From Lycorma delicatula (lineage: Eukaryota > Arthropoda > Insecta > Hemiptera > Fulgoridae), in NCBI RefSeq assembly GCF_047948215.1, contig NC_134455.1, positions 320,408,147-320,472,146 of the forward strand: 64,000 nt of DNA, given 5' to 3'. Shown one piece after another: positions 33,349 to 47,024 of the stretch. The notes under the pieces are model-generated. The model was not told where the DNA came from, did no database searches, and saw only the letters and a list, made by a program, of their open reading frames with translations. The translations under genes were made by a program, and so were the position numbers. Within the stretch, counting starts at the first letter, position 1. Each line of letters starts with the position of its first letter.

Positions 33349-34948
33349 CAGAACAGGTAAAAGTGAGAAAAAAACATTCCAGAATATAGTTATTGAAATT
33401 TTAAGTGTCTATAAAATAAACTGTTCAAGTTTTTCAAGATATCAATTAAAACTATGATTTATAATTTCCATGCAGTTAATATATTTTTTATGGAAAAGGG
33501 TTCCTTTGAATTTTATGATTTGTTTTTCCTAATCAGTTTAGTAAATGGTTTCTTCCTTATTATGCAGCTTACTCTGAAAATTTATTAGCAAATAAGACCA
33601 CTCGAGGGTCAACTATGATTAATCTTGTGATTACCCTAGAACAACAGTTGTAGCAATCCTCCCGGTCAAAGCAATGTTTGTCAATAGAGTTCATGATCTG
33701 ATAGTGGAATCAAATTTTTATTGTGTTGTAATATAAAGAAACAGATTGGTACTGGTCTATTAGTTTTATGTTTGCTTCTAGTATGATAGCATTACCTTTT
33801 TTTGGGTATGAAAATCGCTGTAAAATTCATGCTATATATAAAGAAATGATAAAAGTTAAATTATTTGATATTTATTTAAACTATTGTATTAATCAATTTT
33901 AACAAGAGTAATAAAAAAACCTAGTTTTTTCAAATGTATAATTTTTTTGTATTGTTTTAATGATATAAAAATAATAATTATTAAATGTTATATCATTAAA
34001 ACAATTATTGTTTGTAATAATTGTCTTTTGTAATATTTTAAACGTTAGTGGTATAATTATTTATATTTACACTTAAAAATTAAGGTTTTTAATAATTGTG
34101 GGTATTTTTCATTTTAATTTTGCAGTGTTATATGAATACGTTTATAAAAACATTTATTATTCGGGAAAAAATATTTGCAATTAATATTTATACAAATAAG
34201 CATGACAGAGAATCTCATCTGACGTTATGAAAATCATTTTATTTAACTAGTTAAATATAAATATATAGTATCCATGGAAATAAATTTTAAATTAGTATAG
34301 TATCCATGGATATAAATTATTAATTTGTATTGTTTAACATTTAAATAAATTTTAGCAATCATCATTCTTTTAAAGTAATATCCACCAGGTTGTTTTAGTG
34401 GTACCCAAATTCTCTGATTTTAAATTCAAGTGTTCCAGCATTCAAGCCGAGTACTCCTTCTATTAAAATACAAACTAAATATTTCTGTTGGTTTTGTTTT
34501 GTTTTGTTAGGATGACACACAGTTAGGATATCCTATAGATATGATTAGATGAACATTATCCACTAACATACAAATAACATCACATGTTTTAGTGTTTTGG
34601 GCGATTTATAATTATTTATTTCTTTGTAGAATATCAAGGTTGTCGTTTAATATTAATACACTTGAAAGTATGGTGACTGAAATTGCGTTCATTTTATATT
34701 TGTGAGCATGTGCGCACATGTGTTAAAAGTAGCAACAGTTATTGAAAGATTACAATGATATTATAAACTGTAGTGTACAATTCTCATAATTGTGTCATTA
34801 CTTCGGCTCAAAAACACAAAAGGTACTGTAATAAAAATATAACTGTTTTTCAAAAATAAGAGAAGTTTTAAGGTTGGGTTTCAATTAAGCGCAGTTAATA
34901 TCATCCTCTTTCATCGACATAAGCAATACTTCAATAGATTGCTGAAAA
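33349..34948 (+). repeat. Unit 10, S class, 1600 bp
   Basis: Equivalent to unit 6 at +6435, with the same 13-bp gap. Confidence 0.9.
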
Positions 34949-36560
34949 CAGAACAGGTAAAAGTGAGAAAAAAACATTCCAGAATATAGTTATTGACATT
35001 TTAAGTGTCTATAAAATAAACTGTTCAAGTTTTTCAAGATATCAATTAACACTATAATTTATAATTTCCATGCAGTTAATAAAGAATTCATATATTTTTT
35101 ATGGAAAAGGGTTCCTTTGAATTTTATGATTTTTTTTCCTAATCAGTTTAGTAAATGGTTTCTGCCTTATTATGCAGCTTACTCTGAAAATGTATTAGCA
35201 CATATGACCACTCGAGGGTCAACTATGATTAATCTTGTGATTACCCTAGAAGAACAGTTGTGGCAATCCTCCCGGTCAAAGCAATGTTTGTCAATAGAGT
35301 TCATGATCTGATAGTGGAATCAAATTTTTATTGTGTTGTAATATAAAGAAACAGATTGGTACTGGTCTATTAGTTTTATGTTTGCTTCTAGTATGATAGC
35401 ATTACCTTTTTTTGGGTATGAAAATCGCTGTAAAATTCATGCTATATATAAAGAAATGATAAAAGTTAAATTATTTGATATTTATTTAAACTATTGTATT
35501 AATCAATTTTAACAAGAGTAATAAAAAAACCTAGTTTTTTCAAATGTATAATTTTTTTGTATTGTTTTAATGATATAAAAATAATAATTATTAAATGTTA
35601 TATCATTAAAACAATTATTGTTTGTAATAATTGTCTTTTGTAATATTTGAAACGTTAGTGGTATAATTATTTATATTTACACTTAAAAATTAAGGTTTTT
35701 AATAATTGTGGGTATTTTTCCTTTTAATTTTGCAGTGTTATATGAATACGTTTATAAAAACATTTATTATTCGGGAAAAAATATTTGCAATTAATATTTA
35801 TACAAATAAGCATGACAGAGAATCTCATCTGACGTTATGATAATCATTTTATTTGTAACTAGTTAAATATAAATATATAGTATCCATGGAAATAAATTTT
35901 AAATTAGTATAGTATCCATGGATATAAATTATTAATTTGTATTGTTTAACATTTAAATAAATTTTAGCAATCATCATTCTTTTAAAGTAATATCCACCAG
36001 GTTGTTTTAGTGGTACCCAAATTCTCTGATTTTAAATTCAAGTGTTCCAGCATTCAAGCCGAGTACTCCTTCTATTAAAATACAAACTAAATATTTCTGT
36101 TGGTTTTGTTTTGTTTTGTTAGGATGACACACAGTTAGGATATCCTATAGATATGATTAGATGAACATTATCCACTAACATACAAATAACATCACATGTT
36201 TTAGTGTTTTGGGCGATTTATAATTATTTATTTCTTTGTAGAATATCAAGGTTGTCGTTTAATATTAATACACTTGAAAGTATGGTGACTGAAATTGCGT
36301 TCATTTTATATTTGTGAGCATGTGCGCACATGTGTTAAAAGTACCAACAGTTATTGAAAGATTACAATGATATTATAAACTGTAGTGTACAATTCTCATA
36401 ATTGTGTCATTACTTCGGCTCAAAAACACAAAAGGTACTGTAATAAAAATATAACTGTTTTTCAAAAATAAGAGAAGTTTTAAGGTTGGGTTTCAATTAA
36501 GTGCAGTTAATATCATCCTCTTTCATCGACATAAGCAATACTTCAATGGATTGCTGAAGG
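34949..36560 (+). repeat. Unit 11, S class, 1612 bp
   Basis: Equivalent to unit 7 at +6435. One difference was noted at 35030 (T here, A at 28595). Confidence 0.9.
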
Positions 36561-38209
36561 CAGAACAGGTAAAAGTGAGAAAAAAACATTCCAGAATATA
36601 GTTATTGAAATTTTAAGTGTCTATAAAATAAACTGTTCAAGTTTTTCAAGATATCAATTAACACTATGATTTATAATTTCCATGCAGTTAATAAAGAATT
36701 CATATATTTTTTATGGAAAAGGGTTCCTTTGAATTTTATGATTTGTTTTTCCTAATCAGTTTAGTAAATGGTTTCTTCCTTATTATGCAGCTTACTCTGA
36801 AAATTTATTAGCAAATAAGACCACTCGAGGGTCAACTATGATTAATCTTGTGATTACCCTAGAAGAACAGTTGTGGCAATCCTCCCGGTCAAAGCAATGT
36901 TTGTCAATAGAGTTCATGATCTGATAGTGGAATCAAATTTTTATTGTGTTGTAATATAAAGAAACAGATTGGTACTGGTCTATTAGTTTTATGTTTGCTT
37001 CTAGTATGATAGCATTACCTTTTTTTGGGTATGAAAATCGCTGTAAAATTCATGCTATATATAAAGAAATGATAAAAGTTAAATTATTTGATATTTATTT
37101 AAACTATTGTATTAATCAATTTTAACGAGAATAATAAAAAAAACCTAGTTTTTTCAAATGTATAATTTTTTTGTATTGTTTTAATGATATAAAAATAATA
37201 ATTATTAAATGTTATATCATTAAAACAATTATTGTTTGTAATAATTGTCTTTTGTAATATTTGAAACGTTAGTGGTATAATTATTTATATTTACAATGTT
37301 AAAAATTAAGGTTTTTAATAATTGTGGGTATTTTTCCTTTTAATTTTGCAGAGTGTTATATGAATACGTTTATAAAAACATTTATTATTCGGGAAAAAAT
37401 ATTTGCAATTAATATTTATACAAATAAGCATGACAGAGAATCTCATCTGACGTTATGAAAATCATTTTATTTGTAACTAGTTAAATATAAATATATAGTA
37501 TCCATGGAAATAAATTTTAAATTAGTATAGTATCCATGGATATAAATTATTAATTTGTTTTGTTTAACATTTAAATAAATTTTAGCAATCATCATTCTTT
37601 TAAAGTAATATCCACCAGGTTGTTTTAGTGGTACCCAAATTCTCTGATTTTAAATTCAAGTGTTCCATCATTCAAGCCGAGTACTCCTTCTATTAAAATA
37701 CAAACTAAATATTTCTGTTGGTTTTGTTTTGTTTTGTTAGGATGACACACAGTTAGGATGACACACAGTTAGGATGACACACAGTTAGGATATCCTATAG
37801 ATATGATTAGATGAACATTATCCACTAACATACAAATAACATCACATGTTTTAGTGTTTTGGGCGATTTATAATTATTTATTTCTTTGTAGAATATCAAG
37901 GTTGTCGTTTAATATTAATACACTTGAAAGTATGGTGACTGAAATTGCGTTCATTTTATATTTGTGAGCATGTGCTTACATGTGTTAAAAGTACCAACAG
38001 TTATTGAAAGATTACAATGATATTATAAACTGTAGTGTACAATTCTCATAATTGTGTCATTACTTCGGCTCAAAATACAAAAGGTACTGTAATAAAAATA
38101 TAACTGTTTTTCAAAAATAAGAGAAGTTTTAAGGTTGGTTTTCAATTAAGTGCAGTTAATATCATCCTCTTTCATCGACATAAGCAATACTTCAATGGAT
38201 TGCTGAAGG
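36561..38209 (+). repeat. Unit 12, S class, 1649 bp, with 16-bp minirepeat x3
   Basis: S layout. Extra length comes mainly from the triplicated GTTAGGATGACACACA at 37736-37783. Carries the GCTT form of the palindrome and AGAGTGTTATATG. Confidence 0.9.
37736..37783 (+). repeat. 16-bp minirepeat, three copies
   Basis: GTTAGGATGACACACA repeated three times directly after the TTTTG microsatellite. Most units carry it once. The only other triple is at 46550-46597. Confidence 0.9.
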
Positions 38210-39260
38210 CAGAACAGGTAAAAGTGAGAAAAAAACATTCCAGAATATAGTTATTGAAATTTTAAGTGTCTATAAAATAAACTGTTCAAGTTTTTCAAGA
38301 TATCAATTAACACTATGATTTATAATTTCCATGCAGTTAATAAAGAATTCATATATTTTTTATGGAAAAGGGTTCCTTTGAATTTTATGATTTGTTTTTC
38401 CTAATCAGTTTAGTAAATGGTTTCTTCCTTATTATGCAGCTTACTCTGAAAATTTATTAGCAAATAAGACCACTCGAGGGTCAACTATGATTAATCTTGT
38501 GATTACCCTAGAAGAACAGTTGTGGCAATCCTCCCGGTCAAAGCAATGTTTGTCAATAGAGTTCATGATCTGATAGTGGAATCAAATTTTTATTGTGTTG
38601 TAATATAAAGAAACAGATTGGTACTGGTCTATTAGTTTTATGTTTGCTTCTAGTATGATAGCATTACCTTTTTTTGGGTATGAAAATCGCTGTAAAATTG
38701 ATGCTATATATAAAGAAATGATAAAAGTTAAATTATTTGATATTTATTTCAACTATTGTATTAATCAATTTTAACAAGAGTAATAAAAAAACCTAGTTTT
38801 TTTCAAATGTATAATTTTTTTGTATTGTTTTAATGATATAAAAATAATAATTATTAAATGTTATATCATTAAAACAATTATTGTTTGTAATAATTATCTT
38901 TTGTAATATTTTAAACGTTAGTGGTATAATTATTTATTTTTACAATGTTAAAAATTAAGGTTTTTAATAATTGTGGGTATTTTTCCTTTTAATTTTGCAG
39001 AGTGTTATATGAATACGTTTATAAAAACATTTATTGTTCGGGAAAAAATATTTGCAATTAATATTTATACAAATAAGCATGACAGAGAATCTCATCTGAC
39101 GTTATGAAAATCATTTTATTTGTAACTAGTTAAATATAAATATATAGTATCCATGGAAATAAATTTTAAATTAGTATAGTATCCATGGATATAAATTATT
39201 AATTTGTTTTGTTTAACATTTAAATAAATTTTAGCAATCATCATTCTTTTAAAGTAATAT

Positions 39261-39350
39261 CCACCAGGTTGTTTTAGTGGTACCCAAATTCTCTGATTTT
39301 AAACTCAAGTGTTCCAGCATTCAAGCCGAGTACTCCTTCTATTAAAATAC
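39261..39350 (+). repeat. Second tRNA-like SINE head (exemplar)
   Basis: CCACCAGGTTGTTTTAGTGG then CAAGTGTTCCAGCATTCAAG: an A-box-like TTGTTTTAGTGG and a degraded B box GCATTCAAGCC. The sequence after it is not SINE body, so the head is detached from a tail. This head is kept in both L and S units. The 3' limit is approximate. Confidence 0.7.
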
Positions 39351-39735
39351 AAACTAAATATTGCTGTTGGTTTTGTTTTGTTTTGTTAGGATGACACACA
39401 GTTAGGATATCCTATAGATATGATTAGATGAACATTATCCACTAACATACAAATAACATCACATGTTTTAGTGTTTTGGGCAATTTATAATTATTTATCT
39501 CTTTGTAGAATATCAAGGTTGTCGTTTAATATTAATACACTTGAAAGTATGGTGACTGAAATTGCGTTCATTTTATATTTGTGAGCATGTGCTTACATGT
39601 GTTAAAAGTACCAACAGTTATTGAAAGATTACAATGATATTATAAACTGTAGTGTACAATTCTCATAATTGTGTCATTACTTCTGCTCAAAAACACAAAA
39701 GTTACTGTAATAAAAATATAACTGTTTTTCAAAAA

Positions 39736-40499
39736 AAGGATTGTGACATATAAAACAGTAAGACACTAGGTCAAAAACTCTTATAATTTAGAACTCACTT
39801 TAAAAAAAATACTTGTTAAATATATTTGACAGATTGTACACAATGTTTCAGGGTTCCATAAGAGAAGCAAAAAATAACATTACAAAAATCTTACCCAACT
39901 GATGATTTCATTAATAATGTAATTAACATATTTATTTTTATAAATAATTTTAATGTAAAAATCAAATAATTTATGTAATATTTTTTTTTATTATATTATA
40001 ATTATTGAAAAAATTATAGGTATAAACTACTTTAATTAATCTGTCAGGAAATCAGTTGTTAATATTTTTGTTTATTTCAAGAGATTTTAGAAACATCTAA
40101 TCTGTCATCAAATTTTAGAGGGTTTGCCGAAAATAGAGTGTAATAATTACGCTTTTTTATTGTTTTAAAGATATTTAAAAAATTATGTCTAAATTACCTG
40201 GATTTTGGAAAGTGAATTACTATTTAATAAGATTTATAAAAATTAGCATTACAAAAGATAACATCTAATCTTATTTAACACATATTAAATGAAACTAAAG
40301 GAATATAAATATATAGTTTCCATAGAAATAAATTTTTATTTCTAATATATATTTGTATTGTTGTTTGTAATTTTAAATAAATTTGAACAATTATCATTTT
40401 GTTAACATTCTAGAATATCCACCTGGTTGGTATAGTGGTGAAAGTGTCTTTCCAAATCAGCTGATTTACAAGTCGACAGTTACAGGGTTCATCCACTAA
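39736..40499 (+). repeat. L-only 764-bp segment (exemplar), absent from S units
   Basis: In L units TTTTTCAAAAA continues into AAGGATTGT...; about 764 bp later comes CCACTAATAAGAGAAG. In S units TTTTTCAAAAA joins directly to TAAGAGAAG. The breakpoints share AA, so the S form is most simply a micro-homology deletion of L. The segment contains the better-preserved tRNA-like head at 40419. Confidence 0.85.
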
Positions 40500-40500
40500 T
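40419..40500 (+). repeat. First tRNA-like SINE head (exemplar)
   Basis: CCACCTGGTTGGTATAGTGG, then AAATCAGCTGATTTACAAG, then ACAGGGTTCATCCAC. The A box (TTGGTATAGTGG) is good. The B box (GGGTTCATCC) lacks the GA of GGTTCGANTCC. Other L copies start at 19707, 21977, 42807, 45196 (A box altered to TATAGTAGTG), 49234, 53207, 55584, 59580 and 61962. Confidence 0.8.
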
Positions 40501-40591
40501 AAGAGAAGTTTTAAGGTTGGGTTTCAATTAAGCGCAGTTAATATCATCCTCTTTCATCGACATAAGCAATACTTCAATAGATTGCTGAAAA

Positions 40592-42979
40592 CAGAACAGG
40601 TAAAAGTGAGAAAAAAACATTCCAGAATATAGTTATTGAAATTTTAAGTGTCTATAAAATAAACTGTTCAAGTTTTTCAAGATATCAATTAAAACTATGA
40701 TTTATAATTTCCATGCAGTTAATAAAGAAGTCATATATTTTTTATGGAAAAGGGTTCCTTTGAATTTTATGATTTGTTTTCCTAATCAGTTTAGTAAATG
40801 GTTTCTTCCTTATTATGCAGCTTACTCTGAAAATTTATTAGCAAATAAGACCACTCGAAGGTCAACTATGATTAATCTTGTGATTACCCTAGAACAACAG
40901 TTGTAGCAATCCTCCCGGTCAAAGCAATGTTTGTCAATAGAGTTCATGATCTGATAGTGGAATCAAATTTTTATTGTGTTGTAATATAAAGAAACAGATT
41001 GGTACTGGTCTATTAGTTTTATGTTTGCTTCTAGTATGATAGCATTACCTCTTTTTGGGTATGAAAATCGCTGTAAAATTCATGCTATATATAAAGAAAT
41101 GATAAAAGTTAAATTATTTGATATTTATTTAAACTATTGTATTAATCAATTTTAACAAGAGTAATAAAAAAACCTAAACCTAGTTTTTTTCAAATGTATA
41201 ATTTTTTTGTATTGTTTTAATGATATAAAAATAATAATTATTAAATGTTATATCATTAAAACAATTATTGTTTGTAATAATTATCTTTTGTAATATTTTA
41301 AACGTTAGTGGTATAATTATTTATTTTTACAATGTTAAAAATTAAGGTTTTTAATAATTGTGGGTATTTTTCCTTTTAATTTTGCAGAGTGTTATATGAA
41401 TACGTTTATAAAAACATTTATTATTCGGGAAAAAATATTTGCAATTAATATTTATACAAATAAGCATGACAGAGAATCTCATCTGACGTTATGAAAATCA
41501 TTTTATTTGTAACTAGTTAAATATAAATATATAGTATCCATGGAAATAAATTTTAAATTAGTATAGTATCCATGGATATAAATTATTAATTTGTTTTGTT
41601 TTACATTTAAATAAATTTTAGCAATCATCATTCTTTTAAAGTAATATCCACCAGGTTGTTTTAGTGGTACCCAAATTCTCTGATTTTAAACTCAAGTGTT
41701 CCAGCATTCAAGCCGAGTACTCCTTCTATTAAAATACAAACTAAATATTGCTGTTGGTTTTGTTTTGTTTTGTTAGGATGACACACAGTTAGGATATCCT
41801 ATAGATATGATTAGATGAACATTATCCACTAACATACAAATAACATCACATGTTTTAGTGTTTTGGGCAATTTATAATTATTTATCTCTTTGTAGAATAT
41901 CAAGGTTGTCGTTTAATATTAATACACTTGAAAGTATGGTGACTGAAATTGCGTTCATTTTATATTTGTGAGCATGTGCTTACATGTGTTAAAAGTACCA
42001 ACAGTTATTGAAAGATTACAATGATATTATAAACTGTAGTGTACAATTCTCATAATTGTGTCATTACTTCTGCTCAAAAACACAAAAGTTACTGTAATAA
42101 AAATATAACTGTTTTTCAAAAAAAGGATTGTTACATATAAAACAGTAAGACACTAGGTCAAAAACTCTTATAATTTAGAACTCACTTTAAAAAAAATATT
42201 TGTTAAATATATTTGACAGATTGTACACAATGTTTCAGGGTTCCATAAGAGAAGCAAAAAATAACATTACAAAAATCTTACCCAACTGATGATTTCATTA
42301 ATAATGTAATTAACATATTTATTTTTATAAATAATTTTAATGTAAAAATCAAATAATTTATGTAATATTTTTTTTTTATTATATTATAATTATTGAAAAA
42401 ATTATAGGTATAAACTACTTTAATTAATCTGTCAGGAAATCAGTTGTTAATATTTTTGTTTATTTCAAGAGATTTTAGAAACATCTAATCTGTCATCAAA
42501 TTGTAGAGGGTTTGCCGAAAATAGAGTGTAATAATTACGTTTTTTTATTGTTTTAAAGATATTTAAAAAATTATGTCTAAATTACCTGGATTTTGGAAAG
42601 TGAATTACTATTTAATAAGATTTATAAAAATTAGCATTACAAAAGATAACATCTAATCTTATTTAACACATATTAAATGAAACTAAAGGAATATAAATAT
42701 ATAGTTTCCATAGAAATAAATTTTTATTTCTAATATATATTTGTATTGTTGTTTGTAATTTTAAATAAATTTGAACAATTATCATTTTGTTAACATTCTA
42801 GAATATCCACCTGGTTGGTATAGTGGTGAAAGTGTCTTTCCAAATCAGCTGATTTACAAGTCGACAGTTACAGGGTTCATCCACTAATAAGAGAAGTTTT
42901 AAGGTTGGGTTTCAATTAAGCGCAGTTAATATCATCCTCTTTCATCGACATAAGCAATACTTCAATAGATTGCTGAAAA
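40592..42979 (+). repeat. Unit 14, L class, 2388 bp
   Basis: Carries the duplicated ACCTAAACCTAG (about 41171) also found in units 15 and 16, which shows local duplication among neighbours. Confidence 0.9.
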
Positions 42980-45368
42980 CAGAACAGGTAAAAGTGAGAA
43001 AAAAACATTCCAGAATATAGTTATTGAAATTTTAAGTGTCTATAAAATAAACTGTTCAAGTTTTTCAAGATATCAATTAAAACTATGATTCATAATTTCC
43101 ATGCAGTTAATAAAGAAGTCATATATTTTTTATGGAAAAGGGTTCCTTTGAATTTTATGATTTGTTTTTCCTAATCAGTTTAGTAAATGGTTTCTTCCTT
43201 ATTATGCAGCTTACTCTGAAAATTTATTAGCAAATAAGACCACTCGAGGGTCAACTATGATTAATCTTGTGATTACCCTAGAACAACAGTTGTAGCAATC
43301 CTCCCGGTCAAAGCAATGTTTGTCAATAGAGTTCATGATCTGATAGTGGAATCAAATTTTTATTGTGTTGTAATATAAAGAAACAGATTGGTACTGGTCT
43401 ATTAGTTTTATGTTTGCTTCTAGTATGATAGCATTACCTCTTTTTGGGTATGAAAATCGCTGTAAAATTCATGCTATATATAAAGAAATGATAAAAGTTA
43501 AATTATTTGATATTTATTTAAACTATTGTATTAATCAATTTTAACAAGAGTAATAAAAAAACCTAAACCTAGTTTTTTTCAAATGTATAATTTTTTTGTA
43601 TTGTTTTAATGATATAAAAATAATAATTATTAAATGTTATATCATTAAAACAATTATTATTTGTAATAATTATCTTTTGTAATATTTTAAACGTTAGTGG
43701 TATAATTATTTATATTTACAATGTTAAAAATTAAGGTTTTTAATAATTGTGGGTATTTTTCCTTTTAATTTTGCAGAGTGTTATATGAATACGTTTATAA
43801 AAACATTTATTATTCGGGAAAAAATATTTGCAATTAATATTTATACAAATAAGCATGACAGAGAATCTCATCTGACGTTATGAAAATCATTTTATTTGTA
43901 ACTAGTTAAATATAAATATATAGTATCCATGGAAATAAATTTTAAATTAGTATAGTATCCATGGATATAAATTATTAATTTGTTTTGTTTTACATTTAAA
44001 TAAATTTTAGCAATCATCATTCTTTTAAAGTAATATCCACCAGGTTGTTTTAGTGGTACCCAAATTCTCTGATTTTAAACTCAAGTGTTCCAGCATTCAA
44101 GCCGAGTACTCCTTCTATTAAAATACAAACTAAATATTGCTGTTGGTTTTGTTTTGTTTTGTTAGGATGACACACAGTTAGGATATCCTATAGATATGAT
44201 TAGATGAACATTATCCACTAACATACAAATAACATCACATGTTTTAGTGTTTTGGGCAATTTATAATTATTTATCTCTTTGTAGAATATCAAGGTTGTCG
44301 TTTAATATTAATACACTTGAAAGTATGGTGACTGAAATTGCGTTCATTTTATATTTGTGAGCATGTGCTTACATGTGTTAAAAGTACCAACAGTTATTGA
44401 AAGATTACAATGATATTATAAACTGTAGTGTACAATTCTCATAATTGTGTCATTACTTCTGCTCAAAAACACAAAAGTTACTGTAATAAAAATATAACTG
44501 TTTTTCAAAAAAAGGATTGTTACATATAAAACAGTAAGACACTAGGTCAAAAACTCTTATAATTTAGAACTCACTTTAAAAAAAATATTTGTTAAATATA
44601 TTTGACAGATTGTACACAATGTTTCAGGGTTCCATAAGAGAAGCAAAAAATAACATTACAAAAATCTTACCCAACTGATGATTTCATTAATAATGTAATT
44701 AACATATTTATTTTTATAAATAATTTTAATGTAAAAATCAAATAATTTATGTAATATTTTTTTTTTATTATATTATAATTATTGAAAAAATTATAGGTAT
44801 AAACTACTTTAATTAATCTGTCAGGAAATCAGTTGTTAATATTTTTGTTTATTACAAGAGATTTTAGAAACATCTAATCTGTCATCAAATTGTAGAGGGT
44901 TTGCCGAAAATAGAGTGTAATAATTACGTTTTTTTATTGTTTTAAAGATATTTAAAAAATTATGTCTAAATTACCTGGATTTTGGAAAGTGAATTACTAT
45001 TTAATAAGATTTATAAAAATTAGCATTACAAAAGATAACATCTAATCTTATTTAACACATATTAAATGAAACTAAAGGAATATAAATATATAGTTTCCAT
45101 AGAAATAAATTTTTATTTCTAATATATATTTGTATTGTTGTTTGTAATTTTAAATAAATTTGAACAATTATCATTTTGTTAACATTCTAGAATATCCACC
45201 TGGTTGGTATAGTAGTGAAAGTGTCTTTCCAAATCAGCTGATTTACAAGTCGACAGTTACAGGGTTCATCCACTAATAAGAGAAGTTTTAAGGTTGGGTT
45301 TCAATTAAGCGCAGTTAATATCATCCTCTTTCATCGACATAAGCAATACTTCAATAGATTGCTGAAAA
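42980..45368 (+). repeat. Unit 15, L class, 2389 bp
   Basis: Near-copy of unit 14. Private mark CAATTATTATTTG is shared with unit 16, and the first head has the altered A box. Confidence 0.9.
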
Positions 45369-47024
45369 CAGAACAGGTAAAAGTGAGAAAAAAACATTCC
45401 AGAATATAGTTATTGAAATTTTAAGTGTCTATAAAATAAACTGTTCAAGTTTTTCAAGATATCAATTAAAACTATGATTCATAATTTCCATGCAGTTAAT
45501 AAAGAAGTCATATATTTTTTATGGAAAAGGGTTCCTTTGAATTTTATGATTTGTTTTTCCTAATCAGTTTAGTAAATGGTTTCTTCCTTATTATGCAGCT
45601 TACTCTGAAAATTTATTAGCAAATAAGACCACTCGAGGGTCAACTATGATTAATCTTGTGATTACCCTAGAACAACAGTTGTAGCAATCCTCCCGGTCAA
45701 AGCAATGTTTGTCAATAGAGTTCATGATCTGATAGTGGAATCAAATTTTTATTGTGTTGTAATATAAAGAAACAGATTGGTACTGGTCTATTAGTTTTAT
45801 GTTTGCTTCTAGTATGATAGCATTACCTCTTTTTGGGTATGAAAATCGCTGTAAAATTCATGCTATATATAAAGAAATGATAAAAGTTAAATTATTTGAT
45901 ATTTATTTAAACTATTGTATTAATCAATTTTAACAAGAGTAATAAAAAAACCTAAACCTAGTTTTTTTCAAATGTATAATTTTTTTGTATTGTTTTAATG
46001 ATATAAAAATAATAATTATTAAATGTTATATCATTAAAACAATTATTATTTGTAATAATTATCTTTTGTAATATTTTAAACGTTAGTGGTATAATTATTT
46101 ATATTTACAATGTTAAAAATTAAGGTTTTTAATAATTGTGGGTATTTTTCCTTTTAATTTTGCAGAGTGTTATATGAATACGTTTATAAAAACATTTATT
46201 ATTCGGGAAAAAATATTTGCAATTAATATTTATACAAATAAGCATGACAGAGAATCTCATCTGACGTTATGAAAATCATTTTATTTGTAACTAGTTAAAT
46301 ATAAATATATAGTATCCATGGAAATAAATTTTAAATTAGTATAGTATCCATGGATATAAATTATTAATTTGTTTTGTTTAACATTTAAATAAATTTTAGC
46401 AATCATCATTCTTTTAAAGTAATATCCACCAGGTTGTTTTAGTGGTACCCAAATTCTCTGATTTTAAATTCAAGTGTTCCAGCATTCAAGCCGAGTACTC
46501 CTTCTATTAAAATACAAGCTAAATATTTCTGTTGGTTTTGTTTTGTTTTGTTAGGATGACACACAGTTAGGATGACACACAGTTAGGATGACACACAGTT
46601 AGGATATCCTATAGATATGATTAGATGAACATTATCCACTAACATACAAATAACATCACATGTTTTAGTGTTTTGGGCGATTTATAATTATTTATTTCTT
46701 TGTAGAATATCAAGGTTGTCGTTTAATATTAATACACTTGAAAGTATGGTGACTGAAATTGCGTTCATTTTATATTTGTGAGCATGTGCGCACATGTGTT
46801 AAAAGTACCAACAGTTATTGAAAGATTACAATGATATTATAAACTGTAGTGTACAATTCTCATAATTGTGTCATTACTTCGGCTCAAAAACACAAAAGGT
46901 ACTGTAATAAAAATATAACAGTTTTTCAAAAATAAGAGAAGTTTTAAGGTTGGTTTTCAATTAAGTGCAGTTAATATCATCCTCTTTCATCGACATAAGC
47001 AATACTTCAATGGATTGCTGAAGG
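45369..47024 (+). repeat. Unit 16, S class, 1656 bp, with 16-bp minirepeat x3
   Basis: First part resembles unit 15 (ACCTAAACCTAG, CAATTATTATTTG). Second part resembles unit 12 (minirepeat x3). It is therefore a recombinant of the two. Confidence 0.9.
46550..46597 (+). repeat. 16-bp minirepeat, three copies
   Basis: Same triple GTTAGGATGACACACA as at 37736, at an offset of 8,814 bp. Confidence 0.9.

Larger units (their letters stand above)
23691..36560 (+). repeat. Higher-order repeat: 6,435-bp block of four S units, two copies
   Basis: Unit lengths run 1610-1613-1600-1612 and then repeat identically, and each unit shares private changes with the unit 6,435 bp away rather than with its neighbour. 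Homology at this offset extends from about 23.1 kb to 36.74 kb, so nearly a further 0.2 kb of a third copy follows. Only two substitutions were seen in spot checks between the copies. This marks a very recent duplication, or an assembly duplication. Confidence 0.9.
38210..40591 (+). repeat. Unit 13, L class, 2382 bp
   Basis: First homogenised L unit. Private mark AAAATTGATGCTATAT. Second head at about 39261, L-only segment 39736-40499, first head at 40419. Confidence 0.9.

Noticed and set aside
40419..40500. A true tRNA gene in each L unit.
   Set aside because: The A box is good, but the B box is degraded and no cloverleaf or anticodon stem forms. It is a SINE head, not a tRNA.
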